NCBI GenBank assembly: GCA_002007465.1
Contig: LNAC01000746.1
Location: 62,907 to 126,906 of the forward strand
Source of the DNA: Ailurus styani
Lineage: Eukaryota > Chordata > Mammalia > Carnivora > Ailuridae
Reading direction: 5' to 3'
DNA: 64,000 nt
Positions 46,960-59,465 of this stretch are shown piece by piece (position 1 is the stretch's first letter; each line of letters starts with the position of its first letter). Made by a program: the position numbers and the translations under genes. Below the pieces are notes generated by a model, which made no database searches, was not told the DNA's origin, and saw nothing but the letters and a program-made list of their open reading frames with translations.

Positions 46960-48745
46960 GTCCTTTTAATGTTATATGATAATATTTAACAGGCCATCCC
47001 AAGGATTATTCAGTTATATAGAGAACTGTACCTTCAACTCATTGTTTAAATCCTAGACTTAGTAAAATTACATGTTATCCTACAGATCTTTAACTAGTAA
47101 GGATACAAGTACTTTCTGACAGGAAGTATAACATCAAAGATTATCGTGTATTGCCTTGTCAGACAATAAGCCAGACTTTCTAAATCTAACCTAGCATTTT
47201 TATTCTAATATTCATTCCAAATGCCTATAAAAATCTGGATCCTCAAATATTCTCTGAACCACTTTTGCCATCTTCCTGGTTCCTTTATTAATCATTACAT
47301 TGAATGAAGTCTCTAACATGGCTTCATCTCAAATTTTAATGATCACACTCTTAGTTTTTTCTAAATGTTACTTTGTCGAAGGGGAAAAAAAAATCTTTTC
47401 TTTTTAAAAGGACAGCGGTAGCCTCATGACTAGTACTGTGGTCATGGACTTCAATGGTGAGCATCCTGGTAACTAAGAAAGACTAAGAATAATGCCCAAC
47501 TTTCCGTTTCCCAAATACATGAACTAAAAATATTTAAAATGATACCATCCTAATTAAAGACAAAGAAAATGAATTTTCTTTAAAAATTTTGTTGGATAAT
47601 TTCAACAAATTGGAATATTGTTGGATATTCCTTGATAACTGGAGATACTCCTACTTAAATACCAGCCTTTAAATATGCACATGCTGCATTCCACCAAATA
47701 AACATATGAATGATCCTATACTCCAACTTGTCCTCTTTATATAAATACACCCCACACACACGCACATGAAAGATCTCTCTAGCATACCGATGAGTAGACT
47801 GAAATTCATATTAACCCAAAACAACAGCCACTAGTTTCACATTTTTCACAGAAGTCAGTAGTGCTCCCAGAGCAAACAACTTTGATTCTTTCATGACCCA
47901 CTCTCTCTGAGACCTATGTTGGCCTAGAGAGAAAAGTATTAAAGAAACCCAAATGCCCAGTACTGAGTATCTTATTACCCTACCTGAAATCACCTCAGGA
48001 ATAAGAGTTCCTTCCCACGGAATCTATATTTCCTATGAGCAAATTCTCAGGGCATGCTTCTTGGACTATTAGTATTTAGCATGTTTTACATTATTTGAGA
48101 ACTGGTTTTAGTTTAGTTGTATTTTTTTCAAGGAATAAAGTTTTCCAATTATGAAGGTAACCAATATTCATGTAGAAAGTAGTTACCCTTAGGAAATGTC
48201 ACTATTGATCAGTGGCTTCTTAGTCACTCTGCAATATGTGTGTGTGAGGCTTGGTGGGTATGGAGCAGGGAGGGATGAAGTGCTGAAGTGCTCCCTCAAG
48301 AGCCATGGGCAGTTCTGGCCACCACAGTCAGGCAGAAAAAGAAATGAAGTATTTAGATAGGGAAGGAAAAACTGAAACTGTCTTTATTCACAAGATGAAG
48401 ATTTTCAAATATAATTATACCTCAATAAAGCTGATTTTTAAAGGCCATAAAAAGGTAAGTAGTCTACTTCAATAAAAGTAAACTAAAACACATTGAGGTG
48501 ATTGTATAAGAACAATTTAAAAAATCAAGTTACTAATAGAAGTTTAAACATTAAAAAAAATAGTTGTTATCCACCAATCAGAATGAGAAAGAACTGTCAC
48601 CCCTCATGGCTCCTAACCATCTTGTTTGTATTTTAAAAAGCACTGGAATTTTGTGTCAACAGTGCGCAGAGCCACTTGTAACCCAGGGACTGACATACTT
48701 ACCATGAGCCACAGTCTGAGCAAATACTTTTTCAATTATTAGAAG
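46960..48745. other. About 1.8 kb with no recognised repeat
   Basis: Minus-strand splice-like signals occur (acceptor ...CTTTTCTCTCTAG near 47930 before an open stretch QHRSQREWVM; donor TTTCAG|GTAGGG near 47985; ATG|GTAAGTATG near 48700), but none forms an exon with the phase exon A needs. Left unassigned. Confidence 0.3.
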
Positions 48746-49385
48746 GCCACTTTGGAAAACAGTGTGGAGATTCCTCAAAAAATTAAAAATAGAGCTATCC
48801 TATGACCCAGCAATTGCCACTACTGGGTATTTACCCCAAAGACACAGATGTAGTGAAAAGAAGGGCCATATGTAACCCAATGTTCATAGCAGTGATGTCC
48901 ACAATAGCCAAACTGTGGAAAGAGCCAAGATGCCCTTCAACAGACAAATGGATAAAGAAGATATGGCCCATATATACAATGGAATATTACTCAGCCATCA
49001 GAAAGGATGAATACCCAGTTTCTGCATCGGCGTGGATGGGACTGGAGGAGATTATGCTAAGTAATATAAGAAGAGAAAGATAATTATCATATGGTTTCAC
49101 TTACTTGTAGAACATAAGGAATAAGGTGGAGGAATTAGGAGAAGGAAAGGAAAAGTGAATTGGGGGAAATCAGAGGGAGAGACAAACCATGGGAGACTGT
49201 GGACTCCAAGAAAAAAACTGAGGATTTTAGAGAGGAGAAGGGTGGGGGAGTGAGTGAGCCTGGTGGTGGGTATTAAGGAGGGCATGCATTGCATAATGCA
49301 CTGGGTATTATATGTCAACAATGAATCTTGGAACACTACATCAAAAACTAATGATGTATAAAAAATTAAAAATTTTTAAAAAAAG
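48746..49385 (+). mobile_element. 5'-truncated carnivore L1 3' end
   Basis: ORF2 C-terminal text ([50 protein letters not shown]) then 3'UTR to an A-rich tail at 49360-49385. The target-site duplication is unclear. Confidence 0.92.
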
Positions 49386-50165
49386 AATGGCATCAGTAAA
49401 AATAACTACTTATTAAAACACTATTTTAAAGTGATTTCCTTACCTAGATGGTTCTGCTATTTAGGTGCCAAGATAAACAATCTTCTACTCTTTGTTTCAT
49501 TCATGACATAAATTGCTTTGGCATATTCCCTCAAACCTCCTCAACATCAAGTCCATCTGTCTGTCCATCTGTCTGTTCTTCCTTTTTATCTTCCCTCTTA
49601 CCTGCCTCTCTCTCTTTAGGAAATACACCAGTAATTACAAGAGAGTGCCTATTTCAAAATATATAGTTCCTGTACCCTTAATCAATAGACCTTGGCTCAT
49701 ATAACCCAAGAAACTATTTACTTATAGGGCACAGTCTCAAACCATACACACTATATATGTGTGTAGACAAGAGTTGACGTGGCAGGCCTGAGGCTGCTAC
49801 ACTTATTAAAACCTACTTGCAGGGGTGGCCCCTGGCTCTCATCTGGGAATTTGGCAGGCAAAACCTTCCCTTAATGAGAAAAGAGGCTCACTGTGCCTAC
49901 ACTGTATAAATGATGTGGTGTATGCTGAACACTTGATTTCTTTATGGACATCTGGCATTTTAGTGACCACCATCAGTCACACTTTCTGTGTGTCTCCATG
50001 ACTGACCTCCAAGAAAGACCCTCAATTCCTAGTCTCAGGTAAGCTTCCTTGGTAGACAATATTTCATACAAGTTGTCATAACTTGTTCCTGGGGGAATTA
50101 AGTACATTCTGTGTGACCTCACTAAGAGAGGACTCTGAAAAGCTTGCACCTGGTTTCCACCTGCA
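49386..50165. other. Unassigned; 49780-50165 may be an old LTR
   Basis: 'gcaggggtggcccctggctctcatctgggaatttggcaggcaaa' has the feel of an old LTR but I cannot name it. 49540-49620 holds a short (TCTG)n-like tract. Confidence 0.3.
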
Positions 50166-50840
50166 AAGGGCAAAATGTTTATGTCCCTCCAAAATTCATA
50201 TGTTGAAACCCTAATCCAAATGTGATGTTATTTGGAGGTGGGGCCTTTGGAAAGTAATTAGATCATGAGAGTGGAGCCCTCATGAATGGGATTAGAGCCC
50301 TTATACGAAGACCAGAGAGCCAGAGCTCTCTTTCCACCATATGAGAATACAAGAATATGGCAGTCCACAACCTGGAAGAGTTGGTCACCTGGGTGCCAAA
50401 ACATGACCAGGCTGGTACCCTGATCTTGGACTTTTAGCATCCAAAACTGTGAGAAGTAAACGTCTGCTGTTTAAGCTTCTTAATTTATGATATTTTGTTA
50501 TAGCAGCCTGAAGTCACTAACATGAAAACTGGTACTGAGAAGTGGGGGTGCTGCTGTAATAATAGTGCAGAAGTAGCTTTAGAACTGGGTAATGGGTAGA
50601 GGCTGAAAGAGTTTGAGGTACATGCTAGAAAAAGCCTAGACTGTCATGAAAGGACACTTAAAGGCAATTCTGGTAAGAGTTCTGGAAGAAGAGAAGAGAG
50701 CTACAGACAAAGTTTCCATTTTCTTAGAGAACACCTAAGTTGCCATGAACAGAATTTTGGTAGAATTATGAATGGCAAAGGTGATTTTGATAAAGTCTCA
50801 GACTAAAATGAACAACAGGTCACTGCACAACATTAAAGGA
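50166..50840 (+). mobile_element. MaLR element: LTR plus start of internal region
   Basis: LTR features 'ttatttggaggtggggcctttgg', 'gagccctcatgaatgggattag' and 'tgttatagcagcctgaa' (50180-50515) are followed by MaLR internal text 'tgctgtaataatagtgcagaagtagctttagaactgggtaatggg'. A similar element is at 59466. Confidence 0.85.
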
Positions 50841-51660
50841 TCAAGTGGAGAAGGAAGATAACATATATGAGCAGGTGGAAAATTTCAGTGAAGTGACAGA
50901 AACTACTTTTAAAAAATCAAATGGAAATACTAGAAATGAAAAACTATCAGAGATAAAGGATTTCGTAGATGGAGCTGTTAGAAGACTGAACACAGCTGAA
51001 GAATAAAATTGTAAGCTTGAAAATAGGTAAATAGAAATTATACAAAATGAAACAAACAAGCAGATGAGTGAAAATCAAAAGATCATTCAAAAGTTATGGG
51101 ACATTATTAAATAGCATAATTTCTGTATAATTGGAGTCACCAAAAGAGGCAATAACTGAGAAATATCCATAATTAATATGTGATAAGAAATCACAAATCA
51201 AAGAGATGTTCATACCACCAAGTGGGGGCAGGAGGGTATATGGATTGCACACATCACAGTCCAAGTGCTGAAAAACAAAGATATTAAGAAAATCTTGGTG
51301 GTATCTTGAAAAAAAGGAAAATTACAGGAGATTCCTTAGCAGAAATGATTCAAGCTAGAAGACAATAGAATGACATCTTTAAAGTGCTGAAAGAGAGCTG
51401 TTATTCCAGAATTTTATTTCCACCATAAATATCTTTCAATTATGAGGTCAAAAGAAAGAAAATATAGAAAAAATAAAGAAAATATAGAAATACGAAGAAA
51501 AAATATAGAAAAATAAAGAAGAAAAAAGAAACTGACAGATTTCAATGTCAACATACTAGCACTAAAAGAAATGTTAAATGAAGTTCTTCTAGAAGAAAAT
51601 GTGTGATACACATGGAAATTTGAAGCTACATCAAAAAAATGTGAAAAACACCAGAAATGG
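50841..51660 (+). mobile_element. L1M ORF1-region remnant
   Basis: 'gatttcgtagatggagctgttagaagactgaacacagctgaag' and 'atctttaaagtgctgaaagagagctgttattccagaattt' are L1M ORF1 text, with an A-rich expansion near 51460-51530. Confidence 0.72.
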
Positions 51661-52022
51661 TAAAAATATAAATGATTTTTAATCTAACAGATAATTATGA
51701 CTTCTGGTTCATATTCGACATGCAAAGAGCTAAGAAGTCATCACTCCCATCCTCACAAGAAAAAGGCTGAAGAAAGTAAAAACCAATGACTTTTCTTAGC
51801 TCCACCAGAGAATTGAGGTAGCAGAGCAAATCACCACCCAAAATCTGGAGAGATAGCCAAATACAGAGAATCACAGCTGAGATCAGCTTACCTACAACAG
51901 AAGGTACCAGAGCCAGGAAGGAGTAGGAAGAATTAAACAGTAAGTTTTACAAAGTGCTGGAGGCCGAGTATGGACTTTGTAAGTGAAAAACCCTTGAGGT
52001 AGTCAACAAGTACAGATTTGCA
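51661..52022. other. Probable L1 5'-region fragment
   Basis: 51770-51960 resembles an old L1 5'UTR. Weak. Confidence 0.3.
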
Positions 52023-52227
52023 GGGCACCTGGGTGGCTCAGTCACTAGGCGTTCGCCTTCAGCTTAGGTCATGATCTCAGGGTCCTGGGATCGATCCTCA
52101 TGTTGGGCTCCCTGCTCAGCTGAGAGCCTGCTTCTCTCTCTCCCACTCCCCCTGCTTGGGTTCCCTCTCTCACTGTCTCTCTCTCTCTCTCTCTCTCCAT
52201 CAAATAAATAAAATCTTCAAAAAAAAA
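52023..52227 (+). mobile_element. Can-SINE, plus, full length
   Basis: Head 'gggcacctgggtggctcagt'. GGTACAGAYTTGCA-like repeats flank it (about 52010 and 52229). Confidence 0.95.
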
Positions 52228-53000
52228 AGGTACAGACTTGCAATTATGAAATAAATAAGTTCTAATGTATAGCAGGTGACCAGAGGTAATAATACCACAC
52301 TGTATATTTGAAAGTTGCTCAGAGAGTATGTCTGTTAAGTTCTTACCACAAGAAAACATTACAACTGTGTGGTGATGGATGTCATTTAGTCTTACTATGG
52401 TGATTTCTCAATATACACAAATATCAAATCATTATGCTGCTCACCTGAAATTAATATGTTATAGGCCAATTACATCAAGTCTTAAAAAATGGGGAAAAGA
52501 TAAACGCTCACCCAAAAGAGTAAAGAAATTGCCAGTAAGCATGTGAAAAGACTGCAACATGATTAAATAACAAGAAAATGCAAAATAAAACTGCAATAAG
52601 ATAACACTACTCCCCCCACTGGAAAGCCCAAAATTAAAAAGGCTAAAAATTGGAAGTGTTGACAATGATTTGGAAAAATTACAAGTGTTGGCAATGACTT
52701 GGACAAATTATGTATTCTCATGTATAGCTGGAGAATGTAAAATGATACAAATGCTTTTAAATCAAGTGTGACAGTTTCTTTTTACATTTAACATGTACTT
52801 ATCACAGAAGCAGCACATTCACTCTTAGATATTTACTAAAAGAAATTTATTAAGTGAAATGAAAACTTAGATGCACACAAAGACTTGTTCATCAATGTTC
52901 ATAGCAGAGCTTTTCATAATAATTTCAACCTTAAAACAGTCCAGATTCCCCTCACTGGATGACTGTATAATGATATAATGGAATGAAATACTGTTCCAAA
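52228..53000 (+). mobile_element. Old L1 3' end (52228-52480) and L1 ORF2 end (52480-53000)
   Basis: 'gagagtatgtctgttaagttcttaccacaag' and 'cacctgaaattaatatgttata' are the 3' end. 'ttgccagtaagcatgtgaaaagactgcaacat' is ORF2 C-terminal text. Confidence 0.65.
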
Positions 53001-53790
53001 ATAAAAAGGAGTGAAATGGGGGGGAACCCCAAAAAATCAAGGATCCATACTTACAGGGACCCCAATACTTGTACGGATTTTAGCTCTAGGAACTCTACCA
53101 GGTTCTCATTAGGAAAATTATTTAAATAAATACCCCTGTGTTTTAGATGAGGGAAGGGAGAACAGACTAACCATTTTGCAATGTCCCTAAAGCATTCCCC
53201 AGGATAAAGGCCTGTACTCCAAGGAAAAGTACTTGAGCCTTATCTGACCTGAAGGAAAAACAATTGGCAATTCTAGCCTCCTCTAGCTATCTGGTTATGA
53301 AAAGAGGAATAAAAAAGAGACTAAAAACACTTCAGAAAGTGGCATCCCAAAGACTCAGACCCACCAAAAAATGAGATCTAATCAAGATTTTACAATCCTT
53401 TCCTCCTCAAAACTTTACCATATCAATGAGGCTTCAGTATGTCAGCAGTGGATTATAACTGAAAAAGTTGGAAGTTGCAAGTCACAAATTCTACTTAAGG
53501 AATTCTTAGGAAGACCCAAAGACAATAGAGATAGGGGAAGATCGAAAAAAAAAAAAGTAAATTAGAAGAAACAGCAATCCCTGGCATCTACAGCTATAGG
53601 AATCATTAGACAGAGTCCAGCTCCTAGCCAGAATGACCAAAAAAACCTCACTCTAAAAGCCTAAGTACTTACCTCAGTTCCTATTACTCAAACACTATGC
53701 CTGGCTTTCAATAAAAATTACATAACATTCTAAACAAGTAAAAGAAAAACCCCACCAACTGAGGAGACAAAGCAAATATCATAACTACAT
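53001..53790. other. Unassigned, perhaps L1 5'UTR
   Basis: Leads directly into L1M ORF1 text at 53800, so a 5'UTR is plausible. No direct match. Confidence 0.3.
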
Positions 53791-54700
53791 TCAGGTATGA
53801 TACACATATTGAATTATCAAGTTGGGATTTAAAATAACTAAGAGCTCTGACAAAAAAAAAGCAATGTGCAAAAACAGATGGGTAATGTACACAAAAAGAT
53901 GGAAACTCTAAAAAGAATAAAAAGGAAATGCTCAAAGCTGAAAACATTATAACATAAATGAAGAATGCTTTTGATCAATTCATCAGTAGACTGGACATGG
54001 CTGCAGAAAGAATCAGCTAGCCTGAAGATATGTCAACAGAAACTTCCCCAACTAAAAAGGAAGAGGAAAAAGAAAGTGGGAGGGGGCAGGGAACAGAACA
54101 ATATATATAATAACTACTGGACAATTCAATAAAGTATAACGTATGTATGATGGGAATGTCACAAGGAGAATAAAGGAAAGATGGGAGGGAGTGAGGACGG
54201 AGGACAGGAAGAAGGGCAGGAGGTTCGGAGGGAGGGAGGGAGGGAAGGAAGGAACAGAAATACTTAAAATTAATCAAGAATTTCCCAAAATTAGTAACAG
54301 ACACTAGACCACATCCAAGAGGCTCAGAAAACACCAAGGAGGATAAATACCCAAAGCATATCATATTCAAACTGCGGAAAACCAAAGACAAAGTCTTGAA
54401 AGAAGTGAGAAGGGAGTAAAAATACCTTGCCTATAGAGGAACAAGGATAAGAATTACATCAGATTTCTCATCAGAAACCACCCAAACAAGACGATAGAGT
54501 GTTGCACTTTAAAAGTTGAAAGAAAAAAAACCCAAATTTAGAATTCTGTATCCAGTGAAATTATCCTTCCAACATGAAGAGAGACAGACTTTCTCAAACA
54601 GACAAAAACTGGGGGACTTTGCCACTAACAGATTCTTTTTGCAGGAAATTTTAAAGATGTTCTTCAAAGAAAAGGAAAGAGTTAGAAGCTAAGGCATACA
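53791..54700 (+). mobile_element. L1M ORF1 and inter-ORF remnant
   Basis: 'gggatttaaaataactaagagc', 'aaacagatgggtaatgtacaca' and 'cagtagactggacatggctgcagaaagaatcag' are ORF1; 'gaattctgtatccagtgaaa' is the following spacer. A GGGA/GGAA-type purine repeat lies at 54170-54255. Confidence 0.8.
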
Positions 54701-55257
54701 TTAACAAAGGACATCGCTGAAAGAATAAATGAAGGTTTAACAGAATTGTTTATTTTTCTTATTCTTAATTGATCTAATAACTTTCCAAATAACAATAGCA
54801 ACAATGTACTGGATGATTATAGCATACAGATAAATGAAATGAATGACAACAATGTAAGGGATAAGAGAGGGGAAAATGGGACTACTGCGTAGTAAGATAA
54901 TTGGAGTATGCATGAAAAAGCAGGTTCTTTGAATGTGGACTTATATTTATTATAAATGTATACTGCAAACAATAGGGTAACCACTAAAAAATAATTTTCT
55001 AATCAAGAGGAGAGAAAATGATTTACCATAAATGACTGACCGCAAAATGATGAATTAAAATCAGAAAAAGCAGAAAAACGGGGGAAGATCAAGAAACAAA
55101 GAATACAACAAATAGAAAATTTACAAATATGGTAGACATTAACTCCACTATGTCATTATTTTCACTTTAAATGTGAATAGTCTAATAAATACATTCACAA
55201 GTCAGCAGATTTTTTTTAAGACCCAAATGCAAGTTGTCTACAAGAGTCCCACTTTAG

Positions 55258-55423
55258 GGAAACCCGGGTGGCTCTACGTGTCCAACTCTTGATTTTGGCC
55301 CAGGTCATGATCTCAGGGTCATGAGATCAAGCCCCACATTGGGCTCTGTGCTGGGCATGGAGCCTGATAAAGATTCTCTCTCTCTCCCTCCTTGTACACT
55401 CCCTCCCCCCAAAAAGAATCCTA
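55258..55423 (+). mobile_element. Older Can-SINE variant, plus
   Basis: 'gaaacccgggtggctctacg' head with 'tccaactcttgattttggcc'. AGARTCCYACTTTA flanks it (about 55243 and 55416). Confidence 0.88.
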
Positions 55424-56327
55424 CTTTAAATATGAAGACAAAGATAAATTTTTTAGAAAGGGAAAGAAATAGATACAGCATGCTACCACTAATCAAAAGA
55501 AAAATAGAGTATCTATATTAATCTCAGGCAAAGCAGACTCCAAAGCAAGGAAAATTATCAGGGACAAGAAGTGGCACTACATAATGATAAGTTGTCCATT
55601 CTCCAAGAGGACATAACAATCTGTAACATGAATGCATCTAACAAAAGTGTCAAAATATGAGGCAAAAAGTAATAAAATTTGTCAAAAATTTGTCAAAATG
55701 AGGCAAAAAGTAATAAAACTACAAAGAAAAATGAACAAATCCCACTACTTCGGTTATAGACTTCATCACCCTTCTATCAGTAGTTGACAGATTCAGTAAG
55801 CAGAAAATCAGTAAGGACACAGTTGAACTGATCAATACCAGCAATCAACTATATCTAACTGACATTTATTTATTAAATACTTCCTTCAACAACAGCAGAA
55901 CAAACACTCTTCTCAAGCTTGCATGGAACATTCACAAAGATAGGTCACATCTCAAGCCATAAAATACACTAAAATAAGTTTGAAAGAGTACAAAACATGC
56001 TCTCAGACCACTGTGAAATTAAACTAGAATAACAGAAGGATAGCTGGGGATTAAACAACATGTGATTAGATAACAGAGGTCAAAGAAGTCTCAAGAAAAC
56101 TTTAAAAATATTTTGAAATAAATTAAAATGGAAATACAACTTACCAGAATTTGTGAGATATAGCAAAAGCAGTGCTTAGAAAGAAATTTAAAGTACTAAA
56201 TATATATATTAGAAAAAGAAAGATAAAATCAACAACTAAGCTTCTAACTCAGGAAATTAAAGAAAGAAGAGCAAAATAAACCTAAAATAACCAAAGAAAA
56301 GAAATAATAAAAATTAGAGCAGAAATA

Positions 56328-56719
56328 CAGCACCAGGGGTGGGTCCTGGTTGATTCAGACCAATAGGGACACTATCTCCTTTGACTTCAACCCATTGGTC
56401 CAGGAGTGGACATGTAACCTAAAGCATTCACTCAGTGGAAATTGAGGTGTCTTGGTTGGGCAGAAGTTGGAACAGAAACACTCTCTCCCATTGGACACAG
56501 AAGTGAAGCAGAAGTGATGGCAGCATGGCTGCTATCAGCCATCAACCTCAACCAACCAGCCACAGAACAAAGACAACACTGTGGAAGGCAGCGTGGAGAG
56601 AAGAGGAAATTCCTTAGTGTGATGGCTGAGCCATCTGTTCCATCAATCTTGAGGGCTTCTCTGACTTGGGACTTTCATTACTTGGGTCAATAAATTACCC
56701 TTGTTGTTTAAGCTAAAAA
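56328..56719 (+). mobile_element. L1-mobilised insert of non-L1, non-SINE sequence
   Basis: About 390 bp ending in 'aataaattacccttgttgtttaagct' and an A run. It is bounded by AAAAATTAGAGCAGAAATA at 56309-56327 and 56720-56738 (exact 19 bp). The poly-A and long duplication are L1-retroposition hallmarks. The body is GC-richer than the host L1, with an 83-codon open frame at 56442-56693 that I do not recognise. It could be a retroposed LTR transcript or other RNA. Confidence 0.8.
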
Positions 56720-58550
56720 AAAAATTAGAGCAGAAATAAATGAAATTGATAACAGCAAATCAACAGAGAAAATCAATAAAACCAAAAGCTGTTTCTTTGC
56801 AAAGCTAAATAAAATCAATAAACTTATAACCTGGATAATCAAGAAAAAAGTGAGATGATAGCAATTACTAATATCAGAAATAAAAAGGGACCATCACTAC
56901 TGATTCTATGGACAATAAAAGGATGAGAGGAATATTATCATGTCCTCAAATTTGATAACCTAAAGAGACCAATTCCTTATAAAACATAAACTACCAATAT
57001 TCATAAAAGAAAAAGTAGATCATATGAATTGGCCTATGTTTATTAAAGAAATTAAATTATGAAAAACTATACCAATTTACCAATTTTCTCCAATCTCTTC
57101 CACAAAACAGAATCATACAGAATATTCCCTAACTCCTTCTGTGTAGCCATCATTGCCCTAACATCAAAACCACATCAAGACATTTAAAAGAAAAAAAAAA
57201 CTATAGACCAAAATCATCATGAACACAGATACAAAAATCTTTCACAAAAATATTAGCAATTGAATCCAATAGTATATACTTATAATTATATACCATGACC
57301 AACAAAATTTATTCCAGGTATGCAAGGGTGGTTCAACACTTGAAAACCAATTGATATAATGCAACAAAACAAGCTAAAGAAGAAAAATTATATTTTTAAC
57401 ACATCAATATAAACAGAAAAAACATTTAACAAAATCCAAATACATTCACAATAAAAACTCTCAGGAAACTAGGATTAGAGGAGGAGAACTTTCTCAACTT
57501 GATAAAGTACAACTACAGAAAAATCTAAAGGTAACTTAATGACGATAAACTGGATGCTTTCTTCTAAGATGGGTAACGAGGCAAGGAAGTTCTCTCCCAC
57601 CACTCTTATTCAAGATCAAATTACAGAAGTCCTACCTAATGCATAAAATAAGAAAGGGATACACAGATAAAAGGGATAAAAGATACACAGATTGGAAAGG
57701 AAAAAATAAAACTGTCTTTCATCTCCAATGACATGATTGTCTAAGAAGAAAATCCCAAGGAATCAATAACAATGAAAGAACTCCTGGGACTAATAAGCAA
57801 TTATTAGCAAGGTTGAAGGGTACAAAGTTAATATGCAAATGTCAATTCCTTTCCTATATACCAGCAATGAACAAATGGAATTGGAAATTAAAAAAATATC
57901 ATACATTAGCTTCACCCAGAATGAAACACAGAGGTATAAATCTAACAAAATATGTACTGGATGTATAGAAGGAACACTGCAAAACTGATGAAAAAAAAGG
58001 AAAGACCTAAATAAATGAAGAAATAGTCCATGTTCATGGACAGAAAGACTCAAAACTGTTAAGATCTCAATTCTTCCAAATATGTTTTATGGAGTCAATG
58101 CAATCTCAATCCAAATTCCAGCAAGTTATTTTGTAGTTACCAATAAACTTATTCTTAAGTATATGTGAAAAGGCAAAATATTTAGAATAAGCAACACTAC
58201 AATACTGAAGAACAAAGTTGGAGCACTGATACTACAGGATTTCAAGACTTACTATTATAAAGCTGAAGTAATCAGTACAGCATGGTACTGGTGTAAAGAC
58301 AGACAAAGAGATCCATAGAGAGCCCAAACATAGACCCACACAAACTCAGTCAAGCAATTCTTGAGAAAAGAGCAAATGCAATTTAGTGGAGAAAGAATAT
58401 TCTTTTTGACAGATGGCATTAAAACAACTGGACATCCGGAAACAACAACAACAAAAATCTGACCTGACACTTATAAAAATGAACTCAAAGTAGATTATTG
58501 GTCTAAATGTAAAACACAAAACTATAAAACTTCTAAAAGGTAACTGTATT

Positions 58551-58600
58551 GGTGCCCAAGGGCTACCATAACAAAGTATCACAAACTGAGTGGCTTTTTT
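58551..58600 (-). mobile_element. Tiny MaLR LTR fragment, minus
   Basis: 'aagggctaccataacaaagtatcacaaactgagtggctt' is the LTR's end on the complement. The rest is missing. Confidence 0.6.
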
Positions 58601-59230
58601 AAAAAAGAACTTTTAGAAAGCTCAACAATTAAAAATTTTTTTAATGGGCAGAAGATGTAAACTTACACCTCACCAAAGAATATATGGAGATGGAAAATAA
58701 GCATATAAAAAGATGCTCAACATCACATGTCATTAGAGAGCTGCAAGTTATAAGATGTTACTACATGCCTATTAGAAAGGCTAAAATCCATATCCCCGAA
58801 ATCTAAAAAATGGACCAAATCAAATACTGTTAAGGATGGAGATTCATTGCTGGGAATGCAAAATTGTACAGCCACTCTGGAAGGCAATTTAGCACATTTT
58901 ACAAAGCTAAACATAGTACTGCTATATGACTCAGTAATTGTACTCCTAGGTATTCACACAATTGATTTTAAATTTATACCCACACAAAACCTTGTATTCA
59001 AATGTTGATAGATGCTTTATTCGTAATCATCAAAAACGGGTCGGGGGGGGGGGGGGGCCAAAATGTACTTCAATGGTTGAGTGGATAAACAAACTGTGGG
59101 ACATCCACACAATGTATTATTATTTGGTGATAAAAAGAAATGAGCTATCAAGCTATAAGCAGATATGGAGGAACCTTAAGTGAATGTTGCTAAGAAAAAG
59201 AAGCCAGTCTGAAAAGGCCACACGCTGGAT
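58601..59230 (+). mobile_element. L1M ORF2 C-terminal remnant
   Basis: 'gatgctcaacatcacatgtcattagaga', 'gctatatgactcagtaattgtactcctagg' and 'gagtggataaacaaactgtgg' are ORF2 end text. A 15-G run at 59043-59057 interrupts it. Confidence 0.8.
59043..59057. repeat. G homopolymer, 15 bases
   Basis: An uninterrupted G run inside L1M. Confidence 0.95.
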
Positions 59231-59234
59231 AATT

Positions 59235-59465
59235 TCAACTATGTTACAAGTCCTCTATCAGATATGTATTTTGCAAACATCATCTCCAATTGTGAGGCTT
59301 GTTTTTATTTTCTTAACAGTTATCTTTCACAGAAGTTTGTAACTTTAATAAAGACTAAATTATCAATCTTTTCTTTCATGGTGATCCACGGATGATTCCT
59401 TTTGGTGTAGTATCTAGAAACTCATTGCCAACACCAAGGTCACCTATATTTTCTCCTATGTGATT
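59235..59465 (-). mobile_element. Old L1 fragment, minus
   Basis: 'tcattgccaacaccaaggtcacctatattttctcctatg' is the complement of L1 text. Confidence 0.6.

Larger units (their letters stand above)
54701..58550 (+). mobile_element. Long L1M ORF2 remnant (endonuclease to RT and beyond)
   Basis: Runs through 'agtcccactttagg', 'taccactaatcaaaagaaaa', 'cagaccactgtgaaattaaactagaa', 'ggtatgcaagggtggttcaacact', 'taccagcaatgaacaaatggaa' and 'gacaaagagatccatagagagccc'. Many frame breaks. Interrupted by a SINE at 55258 and the insertion at 56328-56719. Confidence 0.85.

Noticed and set aside
48690..48750. Good minus-strand donor ATG|GTAAGTATG with open text IEKVFAQTVAH upstream
   Set aside because: No acceptor in range; the open text runs directly into the L1 insertion boundary.
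54017..54391. 124-codon minus-strand frame
   Set aside because: Antisense of L1M ORF1 and a purine-rich repeat.
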